From Bacilli bacterium (GTDB lineage Bacteria > Bacillota_I > Bacilli_A > RF39 > UBA660), in assembly GCA_016293205.1 (NCBI GenBank), contig JAEDES010000018.1:1-24260 (forward strand): 24,260 nucleotides of DNA, read 5' to 3'. The notes beneath the pieces were generated by a model. That model was not told the DNA's origin, did no database searches, and was given only the letters and a program-made list of their open reading frames with translations. How positions within the stretch are numbered: position 1 is the stretch's first letter; each line of letters begins with the position of its first letter. This document shows positions 16,201-23,651 of this stretch, piece after piece. A program made the position numbers and the translations under genes.

Positions 16201-16801
16201 CCAAATAGAAAATACAACATACTCTCCAGATAATGATGGAATAGTAAGAATTAAATTATCTAATCAAAAACAAACAAATAAATTAATTATTAAAACATAT
16301 GAAACAGATACTAAATTAGAAACAGGAAACTATAACTTTGTAATTACACCATTTCTTGCAAGTGATGGTAAATATTCATCTGACTTAAGTGAAAAATCAA
16401 TTACACTTCCTGTTACAACAACAAAAACAGAAAAAATAGATTATGGATTTAATGTAGAATTAGATGAAAATGACAAAGTATTATACAAAAAACAAAATAC
16501 TCATAACGTAAATGTAAAAATCATAAAAGATACAACATTTACACCAACAGTAAGAGTATCACTATATAAGAAAGCTGAATTAACAGCATACAACCAAGTA
16601 TATAATATTATTAATCTACAAGAAGTTGTTTCAAATCAATTAACTGAAGTAGAAAAAAATATTTATACAGTTGATTCTACTAGTTTAGACTTAGATTTTA
16701 ACTTAACTAAATTAGAAAAGACAGGTTATGAATTAAGATTTGAATTATATGATGGTTCTAAATTCATAACAGTAATGAAGAAAAGATTTATCGTTAGATA
16801 G
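13280..16801 (+). CDS. Large secreted GLUG/Ig-like surface protein
   Basis: 1173 residues. A basic N-terminus and hydrophobic segment (about 16-31) end in LPTLARYKN, a SipW-type variant (A-R-Y). The mature start, GAWDGTVATSYKKGDGTKD followed by NPYLISNANEFAYF (52-84), and NNFEGYFDGDYNSIYGLYM (about 157-175) are typical of GLUG-repeat surface proteins. GLUG-like beta-helix repeats recur at about 180-230 and 340-425 (GVSN-like NIKNLINKANVEG, NLENAYNTGMIKG, INKVYNAGTLSG). Two Ig-like or Y-rich modules follow at about 565-640 (ending LDLNPPVAAIT) and 660-735. The last 400 residues are Asn/Thr-rich beta structure with no LPXTG motif or C-terminal membrane helix, so attachment must be non-covalent or through the fibre. 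An adhesin or fibre-associated scaffold is the likely role. Its start has GAGTGAT as ribosome site. Confidence 0.85.
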   Translation: MMKNLLTKLKNVSRVKFIIVLVVLLLAVTISLPTLARYKNRIDIEHVLTTLGAWDGTVATSYKKGDGTKDNPYLISNANEFAYFLKELENSTYKGKYVKLDKDIVINNGVFKYENTTSSYTLGDKTVYLKPYTNELYETQELTNSPLSTINQLSSINNFEGYFDGDYNSIYGLYMTSEEQDLALFKNLSGTVENLYLENTFIYGGANTTSLAANTSNATVKDIFVNGYVVGTKDDYSEVQVFEMQDLEFIKNQNNYTATIDLPQVNINNYTNIKLKGTYTSTDENEVLLLNEVQIPHGDFELDFGTEVRYSIMLRVKDKVNSTINFTNLKYEVTYNTSYASGILGRVSNSNIKNLINKANVEGNNTSGLISVLEKTNLENAYNTGMIKGTNAAGLIHKINNSTSTINKVYNAGTLSGTSTNAFFNEVTYSQVTLSNSFNTVQTNATYQTKESNVVFTNVSDVNSNLDNVTTKTLDELKDKEYLTKTLLFNEYVDDPSTGEWIYESDYLPILYFDDLNNPVANLTVGTYNWQDLGFEPKKVYFTDATAFQISSANNLNPIKEGGAYYYIHKSKTPLTKEEMLAIQEWTPYESIVNLTEEGYYTIYVKAQDTLDNTYYVNSELIVLDLNPPVAAITMNDKKFSSFKDNLSNINIAEETKINITVEDKYSEVKELKYYISNIFLTEQELKDLDTNLWQDNAEITLNSQGTYVVNVKTTDEFDHTAYFNTDYIVFGGFEETLNLGRESNTYDKLNITSNSLVTYNFSYQDQTKYEEGLNNNLITNVLLPKNTKLTLINNNTNEVYTYIVPTSEDNYNYQTNNYATYPLDLFTRVGQTDNTKVFDHKAFINEATKNISILIDFKNAEISNNFTLNTYLEMRNPNEIILTTLKSTIKPVNVYKDNSLSLVLNKLNATETISYHKTTVTEVDLESYINFNTVNNETIYDTTTNNKSLGIAIRLVNSNDEIVSKKYLKNVLFQIENTTYSPDNDGIVRIKLSNQKQTNKLIIKTYETDTKLETGNYNFVITPFLASDGKYSSDLSEKSITLPVTTTKTEKIDYGFNVELDENDKVLYKKQNTHNVNVKIIKDTTFTPTVRVSLYKKAELTAYNQVYNIINLQEVVSNQLTEVEKNIYTVDSTSLDLDFNLTKLEKTGYELRFELYDGSKFITVMKKRFIVR

Positions 16802-16816
16802 AAAAGAGGGAGAAAC

Positions 16817-17386
16817 GTGAAACCAAACAAGAAAATAAAATTAAAAATTATTGTAATGTTAGTTACCTCAATCGTTTTAATATGTGGTTCTGGAATCACA
16901 TACTCCCTTTTTACATCTAGTACAAAGGTTGTAGCCAATCAAAAGATTGCCAAGTTCGTTTTTAACGCTGCAAAAACGGATGTAATTGAATTACCAATAT
17001 CTAACTTAAATCCAGGTGAAAAAGCTGAATATACATTTCAAGTAACAAATAACATTGATAATAAACGAAGTGATGTAACTATTAAGTATCAAATGACAAT
17101 AAAAACATTCCACTTCATGCCACTTGAAATAAACCTATATAAAGAAAATGAAGGAACTCCACTTCTTACATGTGAAGAAAGTAGTCGTAATACTGATAAC
17201 GAAGTAGTATGTAATACAGAAGTACAAACAATGGATTACAAATTAAATGCTACAGATAATTATAAGTTAGTCATTGAATTCCCAGAAGAATACAATGATG
17301 ATTCTTATACAGATTTAGTTGACTATATTGATATAGAAATAAAGAGTTGGCAAGCAATTGGGGGAGAGGTGAAGCATGAAGAATAA
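16817..17386 (+). CDS. TasA/camelysin-like SipW-dependent small secreted protein
   Basis: 189 residues from a GTG preceded by GAGGGAG. A basic start and hydrophobic segment (11-25) lead to GITYSLFTSSTKV, matching the SipW-type cleavage region. The mature part has the pattern of TasA and camelysin: IELPISNLNPGEKAEYTF then QVTN, followed by alternating strands (VTIKYQMTIKT). Of all proteins here it resembles TasA-type subunits most. Two cysteines (TCEES, VVCN) may form a disulfide. It overlaps the next gene by 11 bases. A minor pilin-like or adaptor subunit is a fair guess. It is not a metallopeptidase by motif, although camelysin was annotated as one. Confidence 0.78.
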   Translation: MKPNKKIKLKIIVMLVTSIVLICGSGITYSLFTSSTKVVANQKIAKFVFNAAKTDVIELPISNLNPGEKAEYTFQVTNNIDNKRSDVTIKYQMTIKTFHFMPLEINLYKENEGTPLLTCEESSRNTDNEVVCNTEVQTMDYKLNATDNYKLVIEFPEEYNDDSYTDLVDYIDIEIKSWQAIGGEVKHEE

Positions 17387-18284
17387 ATCTAAAACAAAAC
17401 AAATTACCTATACATTAGTTGTAACACTAGTTGCTTTAGTAGGATTATTAATCATTACTAGAGGAATTACTTATGCTAAATATGTATCAAACTCTGTATT
17501 AAATTATTATTTAAATTCTAAAGGATTTTACTTTAGAAGTGATAGTTTAGATACAGAAACTAAAAGTAATGTTGATACATCATGGGATGGTGGAAAAGTA
17601 ACATTTTCAATTAATAACTCATCTAACAAGTCCTTAGCTACAGAATATGATATAAAATATGAAATTACATGTTCTATTGAAGAAACAGATACAACAAAAG
17701 TATGTTATTTAAATGGAACTAATTCATCTAAAGTAACTCAAACATTATCAGCAGACTTTGCTTGTAAAGATATAGCTAACAATACTGATGTTTCTTCTCT
17801 TGATGAAACACAATGTAAAAAACAAGGTTATACTTGGACAGCAATACCTTCTACTTCTGTAAATTACTTTGAAGTAGTTGATATTAATGGAAAAGATGTT
17901 GATACAGCAAATGTAATTATCACAGCAACAACAACTTCTCCATATAAAAAGACAATTAAAGGAAAATATACATTAAATAAAGATAAAAGTGAATTAGGAA
18001 CACTATCAGTAAAATATGAAACAAAAACACATTATGAAAATGTTATCGTAATAAATTCATATAATGAAGATAAATGTGTTAAATTAACATGGAATAGTGC
18101 TGATTTATTAATAGATGAATCTGATTTAAAACAAACTATAAAAGATAAAAATAATTATATAAACGCAGTTATATTTAAATTAAATAAGAAAGATAGTACT
18201 AATTTTATCTTTTATAAACAAGATAAATCTAAAACATTTAGTGAAAGTGATTTTGCCTTAGTAGAGTCTACTGAGTGTCAATAG
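17376..18284 (+). CDS. SipW-type secreted cysteine-containing protein
   Basis: 302 residues. A basic N-terminus and hydrophobic segment (about 11-28) are followed by GITYAKYVSNSV, a SipW-type motif variant. The mature part is Ser/Thr/Asn-rich and beta-like, with six cysteines after the hydrophobic segment (EITC, KVCY, ADFACK, TQCKK, EDKCVK, TECQ at the very end), so up to three disulfides are possible. No anchor motif. Start-stop overlap with the preceding gene and GAGGTGA as ribosome site indicate co-translation. No named family recognised; it is probably a structural partner of the preceding TasA-like protein. Confidence 0.75.
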   Translation: MKNKSKTKQITYTLVVTLVALVGLLIITRGITYAKYVSNSVLNYYLNSKGFYFRSDSLDTETKSNVDTSWDGGKVTFSINNSSNKSLATEYDIKYEITCSIEETDTTKVCYLNGTNSSKVTQTLSADFACKDIANNTDVSSLDETQCKKQGYTWTAIPSTSVNYFEVVDINGKDVDTANVIITATTTSPYKKTIKGKYTLNKDKSELGTLSVKYETKTHYENVIVINSYNEDKCVKLTWNSADLLIDESDLKQTIKDKNNYINAVIFKLNKKDSTNFIFYKQDKSKTFSESDFALVESTECQ

Positions 18285-18322
18285 ATATTGCTAATTAATG
18301 GTATATATGTTAAATTAAAAAT

Positions 18323-18328
18323 AGGAGG
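18323..18328 (+). promoter_or_regulatory. Ribosome binding site deciding the start of the signal-peptidase-like gene
   Basis: A perfect AGGAGG seven bases before ATG 18336; it rules out the in-frame TTG at 18288, which has none. Confidence 0.85.
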
Positions 18329-18335
18329 TAATAAG

Positions 18336-18866
18336 ATGACAAAAGTATTAACCATAATTAAAAAAGTAATATTAACAATAGTAGGAGTTGCTTATTTTAT
18401 ATTTGCTTTAGCAATGACAATTTTATTATTAAACTACAATAACTATGGAGTTACTCAATTTGGTAATAAGAGCTTAATAATTATTAATGATCAAATTGCT
18501 AATGAAAAATATATGAAAGGTGACTTAGTAATCGTAAATTTACCAAAACTTGAAAATATGAAACAAGGAGATGAAATGTTCTGTTATCGTATTGATAGCA
18601 AAGGTATACCATCATTACAAATTGGTACAATTGGTGAAGTATATGTAGAAGAAAATGCCATTTCATATGAAAATGGAGAAACATATTCTTATGAATTTAT
18701 CGCAGGAAAAACAGAAGAAATACACGCAGGAGTAGGAACATTCCTATCCGTTGTTGAATCTAAATGGGGATTCTTATTTATTGTTTTAGTTCCATGTTTC
18801 TTAATTTTTATCTATGAATTATATTCATTAATTATTGAAATAAAATATGGTGCAGAAGAAGACTAA
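18336..18866 (+). CDS. Signal-peptidase-like membrane protein lacking catalytic residues
   Basis: 176 residues with an N-terminal membrane segment (about 9-33), an extracellular domain, and a C-terminal membrane segment (about 145-168): the SipW layout. The region FGN...KGDLVIV aligns with FGN...AGDWIIV of the next gene product, but the nucleophile motif TGSMEP is replaced by NDQIANE (no Ser between residues 47 and 62), and the THRV and GDAN motifs of the active enzyme are missing. It therefore looks like a catalytically inactive paralogue, perhaps a regulator or a substrate-binding partner of the two active enzymes. An alternative is an unrelated two-helix protein with chance resemblance; the ordered match across FGN, KGD and both helices argues against this. 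A terminator follows at once. Confidence 0.7.
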   Translation: MTKVLTIIKKVILTIVGVAYFIFALAMTILLLNYNNYGVTQFGNKSLIIINDQIANEKYMKGDLVIVNLPKLENMKQGDEMFCYRIDSKGIPSLQIGTIGEVYVEENAISYENGETYSYEFIAGKTEEIHAGVGTFLSVVESKWGFLFIVLVPCFLIFIYELYSLIIEIKYGAEED

Positions 18867-18881
18867 TTTTAGTCTTTTTTT
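18857..18881 (+). terminator. Intrinsic terminator after the inactive signal-peptidase-like gene
   Basis: The stem AAGACTA / TAGTCTT (18859-18865, 18870-18876) with loop ATTT and seven T's overlaps the stop codon. Confidence 0.88.
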
Positions 18882-18882
18882 A

Positions 18883-18911
18883 TTGTAAAAAGATTATCTC
18901 TATGCTAAAAT
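18883..18911 (+). promoter_or_regulatory. Promoter of the signal peptidase / AAA+ unit
   Basis: TTGTAA (18883-18888), 17 bp, TAAAAT (18906-18911) with extended TGC. It begins immediately after the terminator, so the processing and ATPase genes form their own transcription unit. Confidence 0.65.
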
Positions 18912-18937
18912 TATGTATAGTATAGAATGAATAAAAT

Positions 18938-18942
18938 AGGAG
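18938..18942 (+). promoter_or_regulatory. Ribosome binding site fixing a GTG start
   Basis: AGGAG eight bases before GTG 18951. The upstream in-frame ATG at 18927 has no ribosome site. Confidence 0.75.
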
Positions 18943-18950
18943 TGGTACGT

Positions 18951-20933
18951 GTGAAAGGTAACAACAATACTATAGCAAAAAAAATTGTTAATATTATATT
19001 AGATGTTCTAATAGTTTTATTATCAATAGTCTTATTAATTACAATATATAACAACATCCAAATAAAGATATTAGGAAATGATTATGCATCTTTCTTTGGA
19101 AATTCAGTATTTGAAGTTCAAACAGGAAGTATGGAACCAGAAATATCTGCAGGAGATTGGATTATTGTAAAATACGATAAGAATATTGAACTTAACGATA
19201 TAGTAACCTTTGAACATAAAGGTCAATATATTACACACCGTGTAATTGAATCATACAATGGAACTTATGTTACTAAGGGTGATGCTAATAGTGCTAAGGA
19301 TGCTCCAATTAGTAAAGATAAAATAATTGGTAAGGTTACAAAAGTACTACCACACTTCGGAATATTAAGAAAAACAATCTTTAATCCAATTGTTATAATG
19401 TTCTTAATCATCACTTGTTACTTAATTAATATTACATTTAAGAAACCAAGTGAAAAAGAAGAATTATTAGAAAAAGAAATAATTGAAGCAGTTAAAAAGA
19501 TTGCTCCTAAGAAAAAGAAAACAACAAAAGAAAAAGTTGCTGAAGAACCAACAAAAGAAGAAAACGAAGAAGTAGTAGAACAAGAAGTAAAAGAAGAAGT
19601 AGTTGAAGAAACTAAAGTAGAAGAACCTGAAATAATCGCAAGTGCACCGGTAGAAGAAAATGAAGAAGATATGGATAAAACAGTATTCTACAGAATGGTT
19701 TCAGTATCAGAAGATGAAATTTCTAAAGCATTCAATACACCAGTAATGATTGAAGAAAATGTTGAAGTTTCAAAAGTAGTTGAACCAGAACCTGAAGTTT
19801 CAGAAAATGAAGTTAAAATGACATTAGAATTAATTCAAAAGAAAAAGAAAAGATGTACAAACTTCATAGAAAAAACAATCTTCATAAAAGAACAAGAAAT
19901 AGAAGAAATAATTAATTTATTAAATCTAAAAGCTAAAGAAAAAACTAATGAACCATCAATTAGACAAGAATTTACTAAGTTCTATATAGATGCTAAATAC
20001 TATAATAACTGTGGAGAAGTAAACTTAGAATACAATGCTAAGAATATGAACTCAGTAATAGAAAAAGCATTAAAAGAATATGGAGAAGAATTAGTAAAGA
20101 AATATAAAGGATCAGATAAACAATATGCTGAAAAAGTTGAAAAATATTTAAAATATTTCTTAGTACTTCATCAATTTGAACAACTATTTGATAAAGAAGC
20201 AACAATTGAAGAAAGAAGAGCACAATATTTAGACAAACTAAATAAATATGTTAAATTAGATATATCTGAAAAAGAGATGAAAACACTGCTTACTGATATA
20301 ATTAAAGTAGAGAAAAAATACAGTGGTATGATTAAATTCTTACTTGATAAACTAGCAACAGGAATGTTTGAATTAGAATATAATAAAACATCTGAAAAAG
20401 ACTATTACGCAGTAGAATTAAAACATAACATTGCATTCTCAAAAGTATATAGTGAATACATCGTAGATAAGACTTATTCAGAAGGAATAGTTGCAGAAGA
20501 TAAAGTAGAAGTACTTGCAAGTTTATTAATTGCTCAATTAGTTAAGAATATGCTAGCTAAAGACTTTAAGACAAAATATATAATTTATATTTCTGGATCA
20601 TTATATGAAAAAGAAGCTAAGTTATTAAAAGTATTTAAAACATTAAATGATGACTTTATTAAAAATAATGTTAATATCTTAGTAAAATATGAAGACTTAG
20701 CAAAATATCAAAAGACTATTAAAGCTTTAAAGAAAGAAGGATATAACTTCTCAGTTGATATGACTGGAGTAGAAAAAATCAAGAAATCTGATGAAGCTAT
20801 GTTACATATAGTAGAATTTATATTTATTAAGAAAGAAGATGCTACTAAAACAAATATAATAGAAATAATCCCTGAAGAAGTAAAATCAAAAATAAGTTAT
20901 GATGATATTTCTTCAAAAGTAGGAAGTTTTTAG
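18951..20933 (+). CDS. SipW/ER-type signal peptidase I with long cytoplasmic extension
   Basis: 660 residues from GTG. Residues 1-165 form an intact S26B (SipW/archaeal/ER-type) signal peptidase: membrane segment (about 12-32), QTGSMEPEISAGD with catalytic Ser60, YITHRVIE with His96 (this class uses His, not Lys), TKGDANSAKDAPI with Asp111/Asp117, and a second membrane helix (about 145-163). It is predicted to remove signal peptides of the YAWF, ARY, YSLF and AKY proteins upstream. Then comes an extension not found in ordinary SipW enzymes (about 190 residues): an acidic and lysine-rich linker (about 165-280, many EE, VEE and EVVE), then a roughly 370-residue helical domain ending in a mixed alpha/beta stretch (YIIYISGSLYEK, NFSVDMTGV). 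The extension faces the cytoplasm and has no motif I can name; it is a candidate docking platform for the AAA+ ATPase encoded next, 12 bases downstream. Confidence 0.88.
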   Translation: MKGNNNTIAKKIVNIILDVLIVLLSIVLLITIYNNIQIKILGNDYASFFGNSVFEVQTGSMEPEISAGDWIIVKYDKNIELNDIVTFEHKGQYITHRVIESYNGTYVTKGDANSAKDAPISKDKIIGKVTKVLPHFGILRKTIFNPIVIMFLIITCYLINITFKKPSEKEELLEKEIIEAVKKIAPKKKKTTKEKVAEEPTKEENEEVVEQEVKEEVVEETKVEEPEIIASAPVEENEEDMDKTVFYRMVSVSEDEISKAFNTPVMIEENVEVSKVVEPEPEVSENEVKMTLELIQKKKKRCTNFIEKTIFIKEQEIEEIINLLNLKAKEKTNEPSIRQEFTKFYIDAKYYNNCGEVNLEYNAKNMNSVIEKALKEYGEELVKKYKGSDKQYAEKVEKYLKYFLVLHQFEQLFDKEATIEERRAQYLDKLNKYVKLDISEKEMKTLLTDIIKVEKKYSGMIKFLLDKLATGMFELEYNKTSEKDYYAVELKHNIAFSKVYSEYIVDKTYSEGIVAEDKVEVLASLLIAQLVKNMLAKDFKTKYIIYISGSLYEKEAKLLKVFKTLNDDFIKNNVNILVKYEDLAKYQKTIKALKKEGYNFSVDMTGVEKIKKSDEAMLHIVEFIFIKKEDATKTNIIEIIPEEVKSKISYDDISSKVGSF

Positions 20934-20945
20934 GGGGAGTAAAAT

Positions 20946-22490
20946 ATGAATACATTTATAAGATTTTTCTATGAATTTATTTCAATATTCATTGATGGAT
21001 TCATGATGGTAATCAAAGGAATATTTGAAGGAATTTGTAAGATGTTTAACTTTGAAGAATATGCTAAGTTAATATCTAATTATCAAGATAACTTTACAGC
21101 AGGAGAAAAGATATTAGTAACATTATCAGTTATAGTACTAGTAGTAATTGTATTATTACTAGTATTCCTGCTAATTATATTTATTAGAAAACTATTAAGA
21201 AAAGCTGATAAGAACTTAGATAAAGATGAATTACTAAGTGAAATCTCTGACTTAAATCAACAAGTAAATAAGTTAATGAAAGAAAGAGATGAAATCATGG
21301 CTATGAAAGTTTCTCAATTAGGAATTAACCCAGAAGATAAAGAATCTTCTGAAGAAGGTGAAAATAAAGAAAAGACTGGAGACGAGGAAGAAGATTTAGA
21401 TTTAGAAACTGCTATTCGTTTTCCAAAACTTGTCCAAATTGATAATGAATTAGGAGAAACAAAACCTAAAAATTATGATAATAACTTCACATTAGATGAA
21501 CTAATTGAAAACTTTAGATGTTTCGCAGCATCTCAATTAAAACTATATTATGATTATGATATTTTAAGACCTTTCTTTGGAGGACTTGCTTGTGGTAAAT
21601 TAATTATCCTACAAGGTATCTCTGGAACAGGTAAAACTTCCTTAGCATATGCATGGGGAAAATTCGTTGAACAAGATTCATGTGTATCATCTGTAGAACC
21701 TTCTTGGAAGGATAAATCAGACTTCTTAGGATACTTCAACGAATTTACTAAAAAGTTCAATGAAACAAGAGCTTTAGGAGAAATCTATGAAGCTGGATTT
21801 GATGATGATGTACATACAATTATCCTAGATGAAATGAACTTAGCGCGTGTAGAATACTACTTCGCGGACCTTTTATCAATTCTAGAAATGCCATCTCGTG
21901 ATGAATGGTTAGTAGATATTGTATCTTCAACATGGCCAAACGATCCAAAAAGATTAGTTAAAGGTAAATTAAGATTACCTGGTAACTTATGGTATATCGG
22001 AACAATCAATAACGACGACTCAACATTCATGGTAACTGATAAAGTTTACGACCGTGCTATGCCATTAGATATTAATACAAAGGTTGCACCATTTAAATGC
22101 CGTGAACAAGAATCAATTAAATTAAATGCAAGTTACTTAGAAACATTATTTGCTGATGCTATAGAAAAATATCCATTATCAGCAGAAGGATTAAACTCAG
22201 TAACAGAAATCGATGATTACGTAATTGAACATTTCCGTATTGCATTCGGAAATCGTATTATGAAACAATTAAATACTTTCTCACCAGTATATGTTGCATG
22301 TGGTGGAAAAGAAATAGAAGCAATTGACTATTTCATTGCTAAAAAAGTATTAAGAAAATTCGACCAATTAAGTGTCGCTGTAATTAGAGATGAAATAGAT
22401 CCATTTATTTCATGGTTAAATAAAAGATTTGGTAAGGGTGTTATGAAAGAATGTATCGCTTACCTAACAAATCTTAAAAAGAGCATATAG
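20946..22490 (+). CDS. Membrane-anchored McrB-like AAA+ ATPase
   Basis: 514 residues. A strong hydrophobic helix (about 57-81) with a possible re-entrant N-terminal segment, a short coiled coil (about 95-120), an acidic linker (129-155), then an AAA+ domain. Walker A GISGTGKTS (224-232), Walker B TIILDEMNLARVEYYFADLL (291-310, Asp295/Glu296), sensor 1 IGTINND (351-357) and the arginine motif TDKVYDRAMPLD (Arg370) follow the McrB/AAA_5 pattern, in which Walker B continues into a long helix reading NLARVEYYFADLLSILE. McrB itself is a soluble, GTP-using motor of the McrBC restriction enzyme; this one is membrane-tethered, has no DNA-binding domain at the N-terminus and lies between signal peptidases. 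GGGGGAG gives a strong ribosome site. Nucleotide preference cannot be judged. A role in controlling or powering surface-protein processing is inference. Confidence 0.88.
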   Translation: MNTFIRFFYEFISIFIDGFMMVIKGIFEGICKMFNFEEYAKLISNYQDNFTAGEKILVTLSVIVLVVIVLLLVFLLIIFIRKLLRKADKNLDKDELLSEISDLNQQVNKLMKERDEIMAMKVSQLGINPEDKESSEEGENKEKTGDEEEDLDLETAIRFPKLVQIDNELGETKPKNYDNNFTLDELIENFRCFAASQLKLYYDYDILRPFFGGLACGKLIILQGISGTGKTSLAYAWGKFVEQDSCVSSVEPSWKDKSDFLGYFNEFTKKFNETRALGEIYEAGFDDDVHTIILDEMNLARVEYYFADLLSILEMPSRDEWLVDIVSSTWPNDPKRLVKGKLRLPGNLWYIGTINNDDSTFMVTDKVYDRAMPLDINTKVAPFKCREQESIKLNASYLETLFADAIEKYPLSAEGLNSVTEIDDYVIEHFRIAFGNRIMKQLNTFSPVYVACGGKEIEAIDYFIAKKVLRKFDQLSVAVIRDEIDPFISWLNKRFGKGVMKECIAYLTNLKKSI

Positions 22491-22506
22491 AATAGGGTGA
22501 TGTAAT

Positions 22507-23643
22507 ATGAAAAAAAATTTCGTTGATAATGAACTTTCTGAACAAGCAAGAGCAACTACCAAAAGATTCAGAAAAAAATTAGCATCTGAAATGTCATATA
22601 AGTCTACCTATAACGGAGATGCTCTTTCTTTTGATTGGATAGACATTGTTGAAGACGCTTGTCCAAGATTAGATATTATCGTTAGAAATGCTAAAGTAGC
22701 ATTAGTACAAGAAGCTAATGTAGAGTTAATAGAAAAAGCAAAAAGAATAACAGTAGAAAGTGTTAAAGACTTAGCAAGACATACAAACTATATTAATAAG
22801 TTTGATGAAGCAACACAATCTGTAGAACCTGGTAAAATTCTAGATATTAGAAATGAAGAAACATTTAATATTTATGAAAACAGGTTTCTACATACTTTAA
22901 TATATCTATTAGATAGATTCGTATATGAAAGAGAACAAGAAATAAAGAAATTAGAAGTTTCTGATAATAAATTATTAGAATATAAAGCAAAATCGGAAAC
23001 ACCAAAAGAAAAAGTTCATATTGAAGTAAAGATTACATCTGATACAATTCCATCAGATCAAGTAAATAATGATCTTCAAGAAAAACTAAAAGAAATTCAA
23101 AAAAGAATTAAAAGAATAAAAGAGTATATTGCTAGTTGGATGAGATCTGAAATGATTAAATCATTAGATAAAGCTCACATCCCACCAGTAAAGTCACCAA
23201 TTAAAAAGACTAATATTTTATTAAAGAATCCTAACTTTAAAGTTGCAACAGCACTTTGGGAATATTTAAATAAATATGGTTTAGATGACATTAATAGTGA
23301 TAAAGATAATATAGATAATAATGGAAATGATGTTGTTCAAGGATTCTTAGATCACTCATTCTTAATAGATTATTATGTATTAGATTCAATATCAAATTCA
23401 AAAAGAGAACAAAAGAAACAATTATCAAAATATGCAATTGTAATGCTTAGTGAAGAAATAAAAAGGATAGTTGATTTATTATTAAGTTGTGGTATTAAAA
23501 TAACTGAAGAAGAAATTATGAAGTTAGTAGCGCAAGAATTAAAAGATGATAAAAGTGATCGTCTTGTTGGAGCAGATGATGTTAAAAAGAAATTTAAATC
23601 TGCTATGGACGAATACATAGAAAGGACACAAGAATACTTGTAA
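22507..23643 (+). CDS. DUF2357/McrC-N-like partner of the AAA+ ATPase
   Basis: 378 residues, helical and cytoplasmic, with no signal peptide. NEETFNIYENRFLHTLIYLL (116-135) and TNILLKNPNFKVATALWEYL (235-254) resemble the DUF2357 domain that accompanies McrB-type ATPases and precedes the nuclease in McrC-like proteins. I see no PD-(D/E)XK nuclease motif; the protein ends with a helical, charged region (TEEEIMKLVAQELKD). The gene starts 16 bases after the ATPase gene with AGGGTGAT as ribosome site, so the two products should be made together and probably form a complex. The DUF2357 call is from remembered pattern, not a search. A restriction function is unlikely without a nuclease; a non-nucleolytic adaptor or activator is favoured. 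Confidence 0.7.
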   Translation: MKKNFVDNELSEQARATTKRFRKKLASEMSYKSTYNGDALSFDWIDIVEDACPRLDIIVRNAKVALVQEANVELIEKAKRITVESVKDLARHTNYINKFDEATQSVEPGKILDIRNEETFNIYENRFLHTLIYLLDRFVYEREQEIKKLEVSDNKLLEYKAKSETPKEKVHIEVKITSDTIPSDQVNNDLQEKLKEIQKRIKRIKEYIASWMRSEMIKSLDKAHIPPVKSPIKKTNILLKNPNFKVATALWEYLNKYGLDDINSDKDNIDNNGNDVVQGFLDHSFLIDYYVLDSISNSKREQKKQLSKYAIVMLSEEIKRIVDLLLSCGIKITEEEIMKLVAQELKDDKSDRLVGADDVKKKFKSAMDEYIERTQEYL

Positions 23644-23651
23644 TAACAATT

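Noticed and set aside
13280..18284. LPXTG or other sortase anchors on the secreted proteins
   Set aside because: None of the C-termini shows the motif, a hydrophobic helix and a basic tail.
20560..20850. Degenerate EAL-like domain at the end of the extended signal peptidase (LKKEGYNFSVDMTG)
   Set aside because: Only one short loose resemblance; no EAL motif or metal-binding acidic set could be found.
1925..23643. Dam methylase plus McrB/DUF2357 as a restriction-modification or McrBC defence system
   Set aside because: The genes are 18 kb apart, no nuclease domain is seen, the ATPase is membrane-anchored, and it is embedded among signal peptidases. The alternative is not excluded but is the weaker reading.
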